The notes under the pieces: model-generated
The model's database searches: none
What the model was told of the DNA's origin: nothing
Seen by the model: only the letters and a program-made list of their open reading frames with translations
Shown here: positions 18,428 to 27,158 of the stretch, in pieces
How the letters are laid out: each line of letters begins with the position of its first letter
How positions within the stretch are numbered: the stretch's first letter is position 1
Source of the DNA: Mycobacterium sp. JS623
GTDB lineage: Bacteria; Actinomycetota; Actinomycetes; Mycobacteriales; Mycobacteriaceae
Assembly (NCBI RefSeq): GCF_000328565.1
Contig: NC_019966.1
Coordinates: forward strand, 5,952,001-6,016,000
Reading direction: 5' to 3'
Length of the DNA stretch: 64,000 nucleotides
Translations under genes and position numbers: made by a program

Positions 18428-19726
18428 ATGAGCAACTACGCCGGCGGATACCCAACAGCAGGTCCGCCGACGCCCGGCTATCCGCCCCGCGGTTATCCGC
18501 CGCCGGGCTACCTGGGTGCTCCGTCTGCCCCCTATCAGGGCTATCCACCGCCGGGCGGCTACCCCCCGCCCGGATATCCGCCGCCGGGTTACGCGCCGCC
18601 ACCGGGCTACGGTGGCCCGCCCCCGGGTTACGGCGCCCAGGGTGGCTACCCCGCTGCGGGTTATCCGCCACCGGGCTATCCACCACCGGGTCATCAACCA
18701 CTCGGCTATCCACCACCGGGCTATCCGCCACCCGGGTACGGCGTACCGCTGGCCCTCAAGCCCGGCGTGATTCCGTTGCGGCCGTTGACGCTGTCGGACA
18801 TCTTCAACGGGGCGGTGGCCTACGTCCGGGCCAATCCCAAAGCGACGCTGGGGTTGACGACCGTGGTCGTGGTTGCCGCACAGTTGCTTGCACTCGTCTT
18901 ATCGGTCGGCCCGTTCGCCGTCGCGGGCCGGCTCGATCCGACGCTCAGCGGCCAGGAAGTATCGACCGGGCTGCTGCTCGGTTCGTCGGCGTCCAGCCTC
19001 GCAGGCGTCGTCGCCACCTGGCTGTCGTCCATCTTGTTGAGCGGCATGCTCACCGTCGTGGTGGGACGTGCCGTCTTCGGCGCCAGCATCACTGTCAAGG
19101 AGGCGTGGCAGCGGCTGCGGCCACGGCTGTGGGCGTTGATCGGCTTCACGGCGCTGCAGTTACTCGGCGCCGCTGTGTTGGTTACGGTGGTCGGGCTCAT
19201 CATCGCCGGGGTCGCGGTGGCGGCCAACGGGACCGCGGCCGCTGTCGTGGGGGTGCCGTTGGTGGTCGCGCTGTTCTGCGCCGTGGTTTACCTGGTCACC
19301 ATGCTGACCTTTACGCCGTCGCTCATCGTGCTGGAGCGGCTCCGAATTTTCCCCGCCATCTCGCGTTCATTCAAGTTGGTGCGCAACGACTTCTGGCGGG
19401 TTTTCGGCATCTGGTTGCTCGCCACCATCGTGGTTTCGGTGGTCGCAGGGGCGGTGTCCGTGCCGTTCAGCCTCGGCGGCCAAGTTCTGCTCACCGCAGC
19501 GCCTTCGACGATGACGCTTCTCTTCGCGCTGGTGCTGCTGTCCGTTGGCAGCGCGATTGGTCAGATCATCACCTCGCCGTTCGCCGCAGGCGTTGTCGTG
19601 CTGCTCTACACCGACCGCCGCATCCGCTCCGAGGCGTTTGACATGGTGCTGCAAACGGGCGCTTGGTTCGGGCCAGGCGCCCCTGCTGATTCCACCGACC
19701 ACCTCTGGCTGACCCGCCAACCCTGA
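18428..19726 (+). CDS. Membrane protein with N-terminal GYPPPG repeats
   Basis: A 432-residue protein. Residues 5-110 are about 15 degenerate GYPPPG/GYPPP repeats, likely an extended cytoplasmic Pro/Tyr-rich region. The rest has about six hydrophobic helices resembling the membrane domain of glycerophosphodiester phosphodiesterase-like proteins (DUF7544-type), with FKLVRNDFWRVFGIWLLATI. No catalytic domain is present. From memory it corresponds to Rv3689. It is first in a plus-strand series with DUF4129, DUF4350, MoxR and DUF58 proteins (one base to the next gene). Role unknown; probable envelope function. Confidence 0.85.
   Translation: MSNYAGGYPTAGPPTPGYPPRGYPPPGYLGAPSAPYQGYPPPGGYPPPGYPPPGYAPPPGYGGPPPGYGAQGGYPAAGYPPPGYPPPGHQPLGYPPPGYPPPGYGVPLALKPGVIPLRPLTLSDIFNGAVAYVRANPKATLGLTTVVVVAAQLLALVLSVGPFAVAGRLDPTLSGQEVSTGLLLGSSASSLAGVVATWLSSILLSGMLTVVVGRAVFGASITVKEAWQRLRPRLWALIGFTALQLLGAAVLVTVVGLIIAGVAVAANGTAAAVVGVPLVVALFCAVVYLVTMLTFTPSLIVLERLRIFPAISRSFKLVRNDFWRVFGIWLLATIVVSVVAGAVSVPFSLGGQVLLTAAPSTMTLLFALVLLSVGSAIGQIITSPFAAGVVVLLYTDRRIRSEAFDMVLQTGAWFGPGAPADSTDHLWLTRQP
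18460..18745 (+). repeat. Tandem GYPPPG-coding repeats
   Basis: Repeated ggctatccaccaccg-like units of 15-18 bases inside the membrane protein gene encode GYPPPG. Units are degenerate and interrupted, but a few (18660-18735) are close to identical and could vary in number between strains. Confidence 0.7.
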
Positions 19727-19727
19727 C

Positions 19728-20384
19728 GTGCCTACCATAGACATCGACCGCGATGCCGCGCACGAGGCGGCGCAGCACGAACTCGCAAAGCCGATCTACC
19801 CCAAGGCATCCCTGATCGACCGCATCCTCGACTGGATCAACGAAATGCTCTACCGGCTGATGGAGGCCAGCGCGTCTGTGCCAGGAGGCTGGCTGACGCT
19901 CAGTGTCCTGGGGATTCTGCTGGTGGTCGCCATCGTGGTTGCAGTGCGCATCGCCCGACGGACGATGCGCACCAAGCGTGGGGGCGAGTATGCACTATTC
20001 GGTGAACACGAACTCAGCGCTGCAGAACACCGCGCCACCGCTGAACAGTATGCGGCGCAGGGTAATTGGTCAGCCGCGATCCGACATCGGCTCAGAGCCG
20101 TTGCTCGCCAGCTGGAAGAGAATGCCGTCCTCGATCCAGTCCCTGGCCGCACCGCGACCGAACTCGCCCGCGATGCGGGACGTGCCATACCGGCCTTGGC
20201 CACCGAATTGAGCAGGGCTGCAGACGCTTTCAACGACGTCACTTATGGCGAACGGCCTGGGACCGAGGCTGGTTACCGGATGATCGTCGATCTTGACAGC
20301 CATCTGAGGTCACGCACGTCGGCCGCCTCCGACGCCACGGATGCGGTGCCGGTGGCCGCCGACAGTTGGACCGAGGTGCGATGA
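19728..20384 (+). CDS. DUF4129 membrane protein
   Basis: A 218-residue protein with one transmembrane helix (about residues 55-78) and a C-terminal DUF4129 domain (ALFGEHELSAAEHRATAEQYAAQGNW...VNPGRTATELAR-like). Such proteins accompany MoxR/DUF58 systems. The GTG at 19728 lies one base after the previous stop. The stop overlaps the ATG of the DUF4350 gene (ATGA). It corresponds to Rv3690 from memory. Confidence 0.85.
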   Translation: MPTIDIDRDAAHEAAQHELAKPIYPKASLIDRILDWINEMLYRLMEASASVPGGWLTLSVLGILLVVAIVVAVRIARRTMRTKRGGEYALFGEHELSAAEHRATAEQYAAQGNWSAAIRHRLRAVARQLEENAVLDPVPGRTATELARDAGRAIPALATELSRAADAFNDVTYGERPGTEAGYRMIVDLDSHLRSRTSAASDATDAVPVAADSWTEVR

Positions 20385-21535
20385 CGGCCCGCGATACGGC
20401 CGTCGGGCCGTCCGTCACCCAGCGATGGCGCGATGCTCGATGGGTGTTGCTGACCTTGGCCGTCATCGTCGCAGTGGCCGCGCTCAGTGTCTTGCTGACG
20501 GCGCCGCGACCCGGCGGCCCGATGGATCCGGAATCGACGTCATCCGAGGGCGCTCGAGCCCTGGTCACGATCCTGCGTGAGCATGGCGTGGACGTCGTTG
20601 CGGCCGACGACATCGCTGCAGTGGAATCCGCTGCGCGGCCCGACACCCTGCTCCTCATCGCGCAAACGATGTATCTATCCGACAACGACGTGCTGCGCCG
20701 GCTGGCCGCGCTACCCGGTGACCGTCTGGTGGTGTCGCCGATAGCCAGGACCCGCGAACAGCTCGCCCCCGAGGTCCGTCTCGGCGGCTCCACGATTGCC
20801 TTCGCTGATTCCAAACCCGATTGCGACCTCCGCGAGGCGAATCGCGCAGGGCGGGTGCAACTCGGCCTTGGCGATGCCTACGAGGCGGCGGGCAGCGTCC
20901 CCGTGACGCGGTGCTATGGCGGAGCGCTGGTGCGTTACACCGCCAACGGCCGTGAGATTACGGTCGTCAGCTCCGCGGATTTCATGACGAACTCCGGCCT
21001 GCTCAAGGAGGGCAACGCCGCGCTCGCAATGAACCTGGCGGGCTCACATCCGCGGTTGATCTGGTATGCGCCCCAGCACAGCGAAGGCGACGCCGAATCC
21101 GGAGGTAGCCCAGGGCTTTTCAGCCTGTTGCCTGGACAGGTCAAATGGGTGTTTCTACAGCTTGTCCTGGCGGTCGTGGCAGTGGCGCTCTGGAAAGGCC
21201 GGCGCATCGGCCCGCTGGTTGCCGAGCAGTTGCCGGTGGTGGTCCGGGCCTCGGAGACCGTCGAGGGCCGCGGACGGCTCTACCGATCGCGGCGGGCACG
21301 TGATCGTGCAGCGGACGCGCTGCGCACTGCCGCGTTGCAACGGATGACGCCACGGCTCGGTCTCGGGCACGACACCGAGCCGCCCGCGGTCGTAACGGCG
21401 GTCGCCGAACGCTGCCGATCGTCCCCACAGGCGGTGGCACACATATTGTTCGGTCCGCCGCCGGCCACCGACGCCGACTTGGTCAACCTCGCGCACGAAC
21501 TCGACAACATCGAAAGGCAGGTCGCCCAATCGTGA
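20381..21535 (+). CDS. DUF4350 membrane protein
   Basis: A 384-residue protein with transmembrane helices near residues 22-42 and 255-272, between which lies a DUF4350 domain resembling a Rossmann-like extracytoplasmic fold (SEGARALVTILREHGVDVV, DTLLLIAQTMYLSDND). Genes of this type sit between DUF4129 and moxR in actinobacteria (Rv3691). The function is unknown. ATG overlaps the previous stop by four bases, and its own stop overlaps the moxR GTG by four bases, supporting a single translationally coupled operon. Confidence 0.85.
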   Translation: MTARDTAVGPSVTQRWRDARWVLLTLAVIVAVAALSVLLTAPRPGGPMDPESTSSEGARALVTILREHGVDVVAADDIAAVESAARPDTLLLIAQTMYLSDNDVLRRLAALPGDRLVVSPIARTREQLAPEVRLGGSTIAFADSKPDCDLREANRAGRVQLGLGDAYEAAGSVPVTRCYGGALVRYTANGREITVVSSADFMTNSGLLKEGNAALAMNLAGSHPRLIWYAPQHSEGDAESGGSPGLFSLLPGQVKWVFLQLVLAVVAVALWKGRRIGPLVAEQLPVVVRASETVEGRGRLYRSRRARDRAADALRTAALQRMTPRLGLGHDTEPPAVVTAVAERCRSSPQAVAHILFGPPPATDADLVNLAHELDNIERQVAQS

Positions 21536-22512
21536 CTCAGCCAGCCGCACAGACCACCGCGACTTCGGACTCCGCGCGAAATGCCTTACTGGCCTTGCGC
21601 GGTGAGATCGCCAACGCGGTTGTTGGCCAGGACGCCGTCGTTAGTGGGCTGGTGATCGCGCTGCTGTGCCGTGGCCATGTGCTGCTCGAAGGTGTGCCAG
21701 GGGTAGCGAAGACGCTGTTGGTGCGCAGCCTCGCCGCGGCGTTGCAACTCGAATTCAAGCGCGTGCAGTTCACCCCCGACTTGATGCCGGGCGATGTGAC
21801 CGGTTCGCTCGTATATGACGCCCGCACAGCAGAATTCGAGTTCCATTCCGGTCCGGTCTTCACCAATCTGCTGTTGGCGGACGAGATCAACCGAACTCCG
21901 CCCAAGACGCAGGCTGCGTTGCTGGAGGCCATGGAGGAACGTCAGGTCAGCGTCGAAGGCGAACCGCGAACCCTGCCCGACCCGTTCATCGTCGCCGCTA
22001 CCCAGAACCCCATCGAGTATGAGGGCACTTACCAGTTGCCCGAGGCCCAGCTGGACCGCTTCCTGCTGAAACTCAATGTGCCTCTGCCGCCGCGCGATCA
22101 GGAGATTGCGATCCTCGACCGGCATGCGCGGGGCTTCGATCCACGCGACCTTTCTGCGGTGAAACCCGTTGCCGGTGCTGCGGAGCTAGCGGCCGCCCGG
22201 GAGGCAGTTCGTGAGGTATTGGTGGCCGATGAGGTGCTCGGCTACATCGTCGACATTGTGGCGGCGACGCGGCACTCACCGTCGCTCCAGCTGGGTGTGT
22301 CGCCACGCGGGGCGACGGCTCTGCTGGCCACGGCACGGTCGTGGGCATGGCTTTCCGGTCGCAACTACGTCACCCCGGATGACGTGAAGGCCATGGCCCG
22401 CCCAACCCTGCGCCACCGGGTGTCGCTTCGGCCGGAGGCCGAACTCGAAGGCGCCAACCCCGATGGCGTGCTCGACGGCATACTGGCGGCCGTGCCGGTG
22501 CCGCGCTGGTGA
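21532..22512 (+). CDS. moxR2: MoxR-family AAA+ ATPase
   Basis: A 326-residue AAA+ ATPase of the MoxR family. Walker A is GVPGVAKT near residue 55, Walker B LLLADEINRTPPKTQ near residue 118, and the sensor region ATQNPIEYEGTYQLPEAQLDRF follows; the arginine finger region is in the SPRGATALL lid. MoxR proteins act as chaperone-like ATPases together with VWA/DUF58 proteins to insert cofactors or assemble complexes. The client is unknown. It is embedded between DUF4350 and DUF58 genes with 4-base overlaps on both sides. Called moxR2 by synteny with Rv3692. Confidence 0.9.
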   Translation: MTQPAAQTTATSDSARNALLALRGEIANAVVGQDAVVSGLVIALLCRGHVLLEGVPGVAKTLLVRSLAAALQLEFKRVQFTPDLMPGDVTGSLVYDARTAEFEFHSGPVFTNLLLADEINRTPPKTQAALLEAMEERQVSVEGEPRTLPDPFIVAATQNPIEYEGTYQLPEAQLDRFLLKLNVPLPPRDQEIAILDRHARGFDPRDLSAVKPVAGAAELAAAREAVREVLVADEVLGYIVDIVAATRHSPSLQLGVSPRGATALLATARSWAWLSGRNYVTPDDVKAMARPTLRHRVSLRPEAELEGANPDGVLDGILAAVPVPRW

Positions 22513-23831
22513 TCTTGACCGGCCGCGTCGGCCTGATTGCGCTGATCTGCGTTCTGCCGATCGCGGTGTCACCGTGGCCAGCGACCACATTCGTCGTCCT
22601 GCTGGCGGCGGTGGTCGCGGGCGTCGTCGCAGATATCGCGCTCGCCGCCAGCCCACGCAAGCTGAACTGCAGCAGGCTCGGCGAGACGGCGGCCCGGCTC
22701 GGTCAGCCAGTCGATGCGCAGTTGGTGGTCGAAAATGCCGGCGGCAGACGCTTCCGCGGACAGATCCGTGACGCCTGGGCTCCCAGTGCGCGCCCGGAGC
22801 CGCGGACGCACCCTGTCAATGTCGATGCGGGACAACAAGTTCGGCTCGTCACGCAGTTACGCCCAGTACGTCGCGGTGATCAACGCTCCGCGCTTGTCAC
22901 GGCACGCTCGATCGGACCGCTAGGCTTGGCCGGCAGGCAGGGCTCGCATCGGGTGCCGTGGCAGATCCGGATCATGCCGCCGTTCCTTTCGCGAAAGCAT
23001 CTGCCCGCGCGGCTGGCCAAGCTGCGCGAACTCGAAGGCATGACGCCGGTGCTGATCCGCGGTCAGGGCACCGAATTCGACTCGTTGCGCGAATACGTCA
23101 TCGGCGACGACGTCCGATCCATCGACTGGCGCGCCACTGCCAGGCGTGGTGACGTGGTGGTGCGGACGTGGCGACCGGAGCGTGACCGTCGAGTGGTCAT
23201 CGTGCTGGACACCGGCCGCACGTCGGCCGGCCGCGTCGGAGTCGACCCCACCGCCAGTGATCCCGGCGGCTGGCCACGGCTGGACTGGTCGATGGACGCC
23301 GCATTGCTGCTGGCCGCGTTGGCGGCCCGCGCGGGCGATCACGTCGACTTCATCGCTCATGACCGGGTGACTCGCAGTAGCGTCCACAACGCTTCGCGCA
23401 CCGAACTTCTCGCGCAGTTGGTCGAGGCCATGGCACCGCTGGAGCCCGCACTGGTGGAATCCGACGCGCGTGCGATGGTGGCGGCTGTGCGACGCCGGAT
23501 TCGGCAACGCGCGCTCGTGGTGCTGCTGACGGACCTGAACGCGTCGGCGCTCGACGAAGGATTGATGGCGGTGTTGCCGCAACTGTCCGCCAAGCATCAG
23601 GTGCTGCTGGCAGCCGTCGCGGATCCGCGCATCGAGCGCCTCGCCGCGGGTCGCTCCGACGCTGCTCAGGTATACGACGCCGCTGCGGCCGAACGGGCGC
23701 GCAACGACCGGCGCGCGATCGCGTCACGGCTGCGGCGCTCGGGCGTCGACGTGGTGGACGCCCCGCCGGAGGAGTTGGCCCCCGAACTCGCGGACCACTA
23801 TCTGGCGATGAAGGCCAGCGGTCGGCTCTAG
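22509..23831 (+). CDS. DUF58 protein, MoxR partner
   Basis: A 440-residue protein with two N-terminal transmembrane helices (residues 5-45) and a DUF58/von Willebrand A-like domain. The DUF58 core signature is visible as EFDSLREYVIGDDVRSIDWRATARRGD in two parts, followed by the MIDAS-like VIVLDTGRTSAG. It probably binds or presents clients to the MoxR ATPase encoded just upstream. Matches Rv3693 by synteny. The 3' end overlaps the convergent SpoIIM-like gene by four bases. Confidence 0.88.
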   Translation: MILTGRVGLIALICVLPIAVSPWPATTFVVLLAAVVAGVVADIALAASPRKLNCSRLGETAARLGQPVDAQLVVENAGGRRFRGQIRDAWAPSARPEPRTHPVNVDAGQQVRLVTQLRPVRRGDQRSALVTARSIGPLGLAGRQGSHRVPWQIRIMPPFLSRKHLPARLAKLRELEGMTPVLIRGQGTEFDSLREYVIGDDVRSIDWRATARRGDVVVRTWRPERDRRVVIVLDTGRTSAGRVGVDPTASDPGGWPRLDWSMDAALLLAALAARAGDHVDFIAHDRVTRSSVHNASRTELLAQLVEAMAPLEPALVESDARAMVAAVRRRIRQRALVVLLTDLNASALDEGLMAVLPQLSAKHQVLLAAVADPRIERLAAGRSDAAQVYDAAAAERARNDRRAIASRLRRSGVDVVDAPPEELAPELADHYLAMKASGRL

Positions 23832-24820
23832 CCCGTCGGAACGACGTCGGGCGCGTCATCGATGTCGCCGGTCTCGCCCGCTCTGGCAGCTTTGCGTCCG
23901 AAGTGGAAAATGTAAGCGAGAAAGGCGATTTCGGTTGCGACGCCAATGCCGATGCGAACCGCGGTCGGTAGCTGCGCCGGAGTAACGAAGGCCTCGATCA
24001 GAGCCGAAACCAGCAGCACGCCGAACAACCCGATGGCCACCGCCACCACGGCTCTGCCGCGTTCTGCGAGCACCTGAGTGCGCGGACGGTTTCCTGGGGA
24101 GACCACTGACCAGCCCAGCCTCATGCCGACCGCACCCGAAAGAAACACCGCGGTCAGTTCGAGCATGCCATGCGGCGCGAGCAGGGTGAGGAATACGTCG
24201 CCCTTACCTGCGTCGAACATGAACGCCGCGTTCACGCCGAGGTTGAGGGCGTTCTGGAACAGCATCCAGGGGATCGGGATGCCGAGCAGGATCGCGGCGC
24301 CGATGCATTGCGCCGAGACCCACCAATTGTTCAGCCACACGTGCGAAAAGAAGGACCCGGCGGGGTGCTCGCTGTAGTACGACGCGAAATCGTGATTGAC
24401 CAATTGTTCTATCTCGCTTGGGGTTTTCAGACTGGACTGCACCTCATGGTTGCCGGACATCCACAGCGCGATCAACATAGTCACGAAGAGAAACCCGATG
24501 GCGGTGCCGAGCCACCATCGCCAGGCCTGGTAGACGACGACGGGGAAGGACACCGTGAAGAATCGGGTGAACTCGCTCCACAACGGTGCATGCGCGCCCG
24601 TCACCGCGGAACGCGCCCGTGCCACCAGGCTCGACAACCGGCCAATGAGGAGCGCATCGGTCGAAGCGCTGCGGACCATCGACAGGTGCGTGGACACCCG
24701 CTGATAGAGATCGACCAGCTCGTCGACCTCCGCGCCGGTCAATCGACGACGCCGCTTGACCAGCGCCTCCAGTCGGTCCCACGTCGGGCGATGCGCCAGC
24801 ACGAACGCGTCGACATCCAC
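23828..24820 (-). CDS. Stage II sporulation protein M-like membrane protein
   Basis: A 330-residue protein of the SpoIIM superfamily with about five to six transmembrane helices and the conserved loop APHGMLELTAVFLSGAVGMRLG. In non-sporulating actinobacteria this family (Rv3694c) sits beside RDD proteins and MoxR clusters and is thought to act in envelope or membrane organisation. The GTG at 24820 (VDVDAFVLAHRPTWDRLEAL) matches homolog starts. It is divergent from the RDD gene with 28 bases between starts, so promoters must overlap. Confidence 0.85.
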   Translation of the reverse strand: MDVDAFVLAHRPTWDRLEALVKRRRRLTGAEVDELVDLYQRVSTHLSMVRSASTDALLIGRLSSLVARARSAVTGAHAPLWSEFTRFFTVSFPVVVYQAWRWWLGTAIGFLFVTMLIALWMSGNHEVQSSLKTPSEIEQLVNHDFASYYSEHPAGSFFSHVWLNNWWVSAQCIGAAILLGIPIPWMLFQNALNLGVNAAFMFDAGKGDVFLTLLAPHGMLELTAVFLSGAVGMRLGWSVVSPGNRPRTQVLAERGRAVVAVAIGLFGVLLVSALIEAFVTPAQLPTAVRIGIGVATEIAFLAYIFHFGRKAARAGETGDIDDAPDVVPTG

Positions 24821-24848
24821 GTGGCAGATCCTAGTAGCGTTGATCGTT

Positions 24849-25763
24849 ATGGTCGGCCAGCAAGAACAAGTGGTCACCGGGGACGCGGTCGTCCTGGATG
24901 TTCAGATCGCCCAGCTACCGGTGCGTGCGCTGTCGGCGATGATCGACATCACGGTGGTGTTCGTCATTTACGTCATGGGGATGCTGTTGTGGGCCGCCAC
25001 GTTGACGCAGTTGGACGATGCGCTGTCGGCCGCCATTTTGATCATCTTTACCGTGCTGGCGCTGGTGGGTTATCCGGTGGTATTCGAGATCGCGACCAGG
25101 GGCCGATCGTTGGGCAAGATGGCCCTTGGGCTACGAGTCGTGTCGGAGGACGGTGGTCCAGAACGCTTTCGTCAGGCCCTCTTTCGCGCGCTGGCCGGGG
25201 TCTTCGAGATCTGGACATTCCTCGGCGGGCCAGCCGTGATCTGTAGTCTGCTGTCCGCCAAGGGAAAACGCATCGGTGATTTCTTCGCGGGCACCGTCGT
25301 GATCACCGAGCGTGCGCCTCGGCTCAGCCCGCCGCCACCGATGCCGCCGCAACTGGCGTGGTGGGCATCGTCGTTACAGCTGTCGGGGCTCAGTCCCGAG
25401 CAGGCCGAGTTGGCCCGTCAGTTCCTTTCCCGCGCTTCGCAATTGGATCCAGCCGTGCGAGATCAGATGGCGTACCGGATCACCACCGATGTGGTAGCCC
25501 AGATATCCCCTCCGCCGCCGCCGGGCACGCCCCCGCAACTGGTGCTGGCTGCGGTGCTGGCTGAGCGGCACCGCAGGGAGCTGGAGCGGCTACGGGTCCA
25601 GGGGCCGCCGACCGCGCCTCCACCGCAATGGCCCGCGCCGCCGATGTACCCGCCGCAGCCCGCGCCGCCGGCGTTCCCCCCGCCGCAGCCCCCGCCGCCG
25701 ATGTACCCGCCGCAGCCCCCGCAGCCGCCCATGGGTTCTAGTGGTTTCACGCCGCCGAGCTGA
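24849..25763 (+). CDS. RDD-family membrane protein with Pro-rich tail
   Basis: A 304-residue protein. The N-terminal RDD domain has the motif RALSAMIDITVVFVIY (R..D) and GRSLGKMALGLRVV, with three transmembrane helices. A cytoplasmic linker with helices (LSPEQAELARQFLSRASQLD) and a C-terminal PPQP/MYPPQP repeat region (about residues 255-300) follow. The proline-rich tail echoes that of the GYPPPG protein in the same cluster. Corresponds to Rv3695. Ends at a strong bidirectional hairpin. Confidence 0.85.
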   Translation: MVGQQEQVVTGDAVVLDVQIAQLPVRALSAMIDITVVFVIYVMGMLLWAATLTQLDDALSAAILIIFTVLALVGYPVVFEIATRGRSLGKMALGLRVVSEDGGPERFRQALFRALAGVFEIWTFLGGPAVICSLLSAKGKRIGDFFAGTVVITERAPRLSPPPPMPPQLAWWASSLQLSGLSPEQAELARQFLSRASQLDPAVRDQMAYRITTDVVAQISPPPPPGTPPQLVLAAVLAERHRRELERLRVQGPPTAPPPQWPAPPMYPPQPAPPAFPPPQPPPPMYPPQPPQPPMGSSGFTPPS

Positions 25764-25775
25764 TCTCCCGCGAAA

Positions 25776-25823
25776 AGACGCAGAGTGCCCCGACACGCCG
25801 AGGAAATGTGGCACTTTGCGTCT
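25776..25823. terminator. Bidirectional hairpin terminator
   Basis: agacgcagagtgcc at 25776-25789 pairs with ggcactttgcgtct at 25810-25823 with one mismatch, 20-base loop; outer ctcccgcga / ctcgcggag bases extend the pairing imperfectly. It lies between converging genes. The 14-bp arms are long for a simple terminator, so this could also be a dispersed palindromic element. Confidence 0.7.
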
Positions 25824-25842
25824 GCTCGCGGAGAAACAGTCC

Positions 25843-26337
25843 TCAGCGATAGCGCAGACCGACCATCATCAACGCAGCACCGATGAAGGCGGTGGCGGTG
25901 CGCACGTGGTTCCACGCAGTCCATGTCGACATGTACGCCTGCCATTCACGTGCGGCATCGGCGACAGACAGACCGCCGGGGTTGAGCGTGTCGAGGTGGT
26001 TGTTGAGCGGGACGTTGAAGGCCATCGTGATGATGGCCCCGAGAATTGCAAAGATCGCGCCGATCAGCACCCACCAACTGCCGGTCTGATTCAGCCGCGA
26101 CACCGCGATGACGCCGACCACCAGCGCGAGGATCGTTGCGCTGAAATACCCCAGTAGAAACGCGGGGCTCGCGTTGGCCTCGGCGTTGATGCCGCGCATC
26201 GCGGTGAGGGCGTCCACTGGGCCGGTGCGGTCAAGCCCGCGCATCACCATGGTCGAGAACACATACATCATTCCGCCGCCTGCGGCACTTGCGAGCGCGG
26301 CGAGCGAGGTCAGGACGACAACGGGGCTTGTATTCAT
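25843..26337 (-). CDS. DUF1772 membrane protein
   Basis: A 164-residue protein with four transmembrane helices and the DUF1772 (anthrone-oxygenase-like) pattern: FNVPLNNHLDTLNP near residue 108 and EWQAYMSTWTAWNHVRTATA near residue 131. Members related to anthrone oxygenases in polyketide pathways exist, but most bacterial ones are uncharacterised. No polyketide gene is nearby. ATG at 26337. It shares strand with the DUF998 gene, 68 bases downstream of that gene's stop. Confidence 0.8.
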   Translation of the reverse strand: MNTSPVVVLTSLAALASAAGGGMMYVFSTMVMRGLDRTGPVDALTAMRGINAEANASPAFLLGYFSATILALVVGVIAVSRLNQTGSWWVLIGAIFAILGAIITMAFNVPLNNHLDTLNPGGLSVADAAREWQAYMSTWTAWNHVRTATAFIGAALMMVGLRYR

Positions 26338-26405
26338 GACCAGGAGTCAACCGGCAACTGCTGAGGCGCTCCATCGTTGACCGTCCCGACTCCATACGCG
26401 TGCGT

Positions 26406-27071
26406 CTACGCCGGGTCTGCACTGCGGTAAAGCTTGACGGACACCGCGCTCAGCCAGGCCCAGACCAACACAACAGCGGCGGTAAACACCAGAATCGTTG
26501 CCGCCCCGCCAGATCCGGAAGCCAGGGCCACGAAACTTCCCCCGAAAATCACGCCGGTGACGCGGGAGAACCACGCCCACGATCGCTGTCCGGCGCGGGC
26601 GAACCATGCGCCGAGGACAAAGCATGCTGCCACCAGACACGCGAACCCGATGCTCGCCACCATCAAATGGGCCATACCCTGCCAGCTGACCTCGCCCATA
26701 CCCGGCGGAGTGCCGGACGGGAACCCGTCTGACGGGTCGGCCCGGAAGATGCCAGCCGCGACGAGAGCGGCGCCGTATGCGCCGATCAGGCCCGACCCCC
26801 AAGCCGATAAGCGTCCCGGTCCGATTGCACGCCGAACGCCGACGGCAGCCGCGACCGTCATCGCGCCCGTGACCAGAAACGTCGCGATCTGGATCCAGCC
26901 AAGGTCTCCGTTCGCGAGTTGACTGGCGGCGTGCCGGGTTGGCTCAAAGCCGTCGCGTACCGCCATCTGGCCTGCGACCGCCAGGACATAGATGGGGCCG
27001 GCGATGACGCCGTACCCGAGCAGCGACTTCGTGATCCGGACCGGCAGGGGTGGGCAATCGGCCGTGGTCAT
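26406..27071 (-). CDS. DUF998 membrane protein
   Basis: A 221-residue protein with six predicted helices. The DUF998 signature is present as RHAASQLANGDLGWIQIATFLVTG. Function unknown. It is transcribed away from a TetR regulator gene across an 87-base gap containing two identical 19-bp operator-like repeats, so it is the likely regulated target, perhaps a stress-responsive membrane protein. Confidence 0.82.
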   Translation of the reverse strand: MTTADCPPLPVRITKSLLGYGVIAGPIYVLAVAGQMAVRDGFEPTRHAASQLANGDLGWIQIATFLVTGAMTVAAAVGVRRAIGPGRLSAWGSGLIGAYGAALVAAGIFRADPSDGFPSGTPPGMGEVSWQGMAHLMVASIGFACLVAACFVLGAWFARAGQRSWAWFSRVTGVIFGGSFVALASGSGGAATILVFTAAVVLVWAWLSAVSVKLYRSADPA

Positions 27072-27093
27072 GGCACGCCTTTCGACTAAATCA

Positions 27094-27144
27094 AACTAGA
27101 CTGTCCAGTACTCTTATCATTTCGGAACTAGACTGTCCAGTACT
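27094..27144. promoter_or_regulatory. Twin 19-bp operator repeats, TetR/DUF998
   Basis: aactagactgtccagtact occurs exactly twice, at 27094-27112 and 27126-27144, 32 bases apart (about three helical turns). Each copy centres on the near-palindrome actgtccagt. Located between divergent tetR and DUF998 genes; the second copy ends 14 bases before the tetR start. The likely binder is the adjacent TetR protein. Confidence 0.8.
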
Positions 27145-27158
27145 AAGAAGGAGGCCGC

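Noticed and set aside
18460-18745. A CRISPR-like or VNTR array
   Set aside because: The units are short, adjoining and in-frame, encoding GYPPPG in a membrane protein; there are no spacers.
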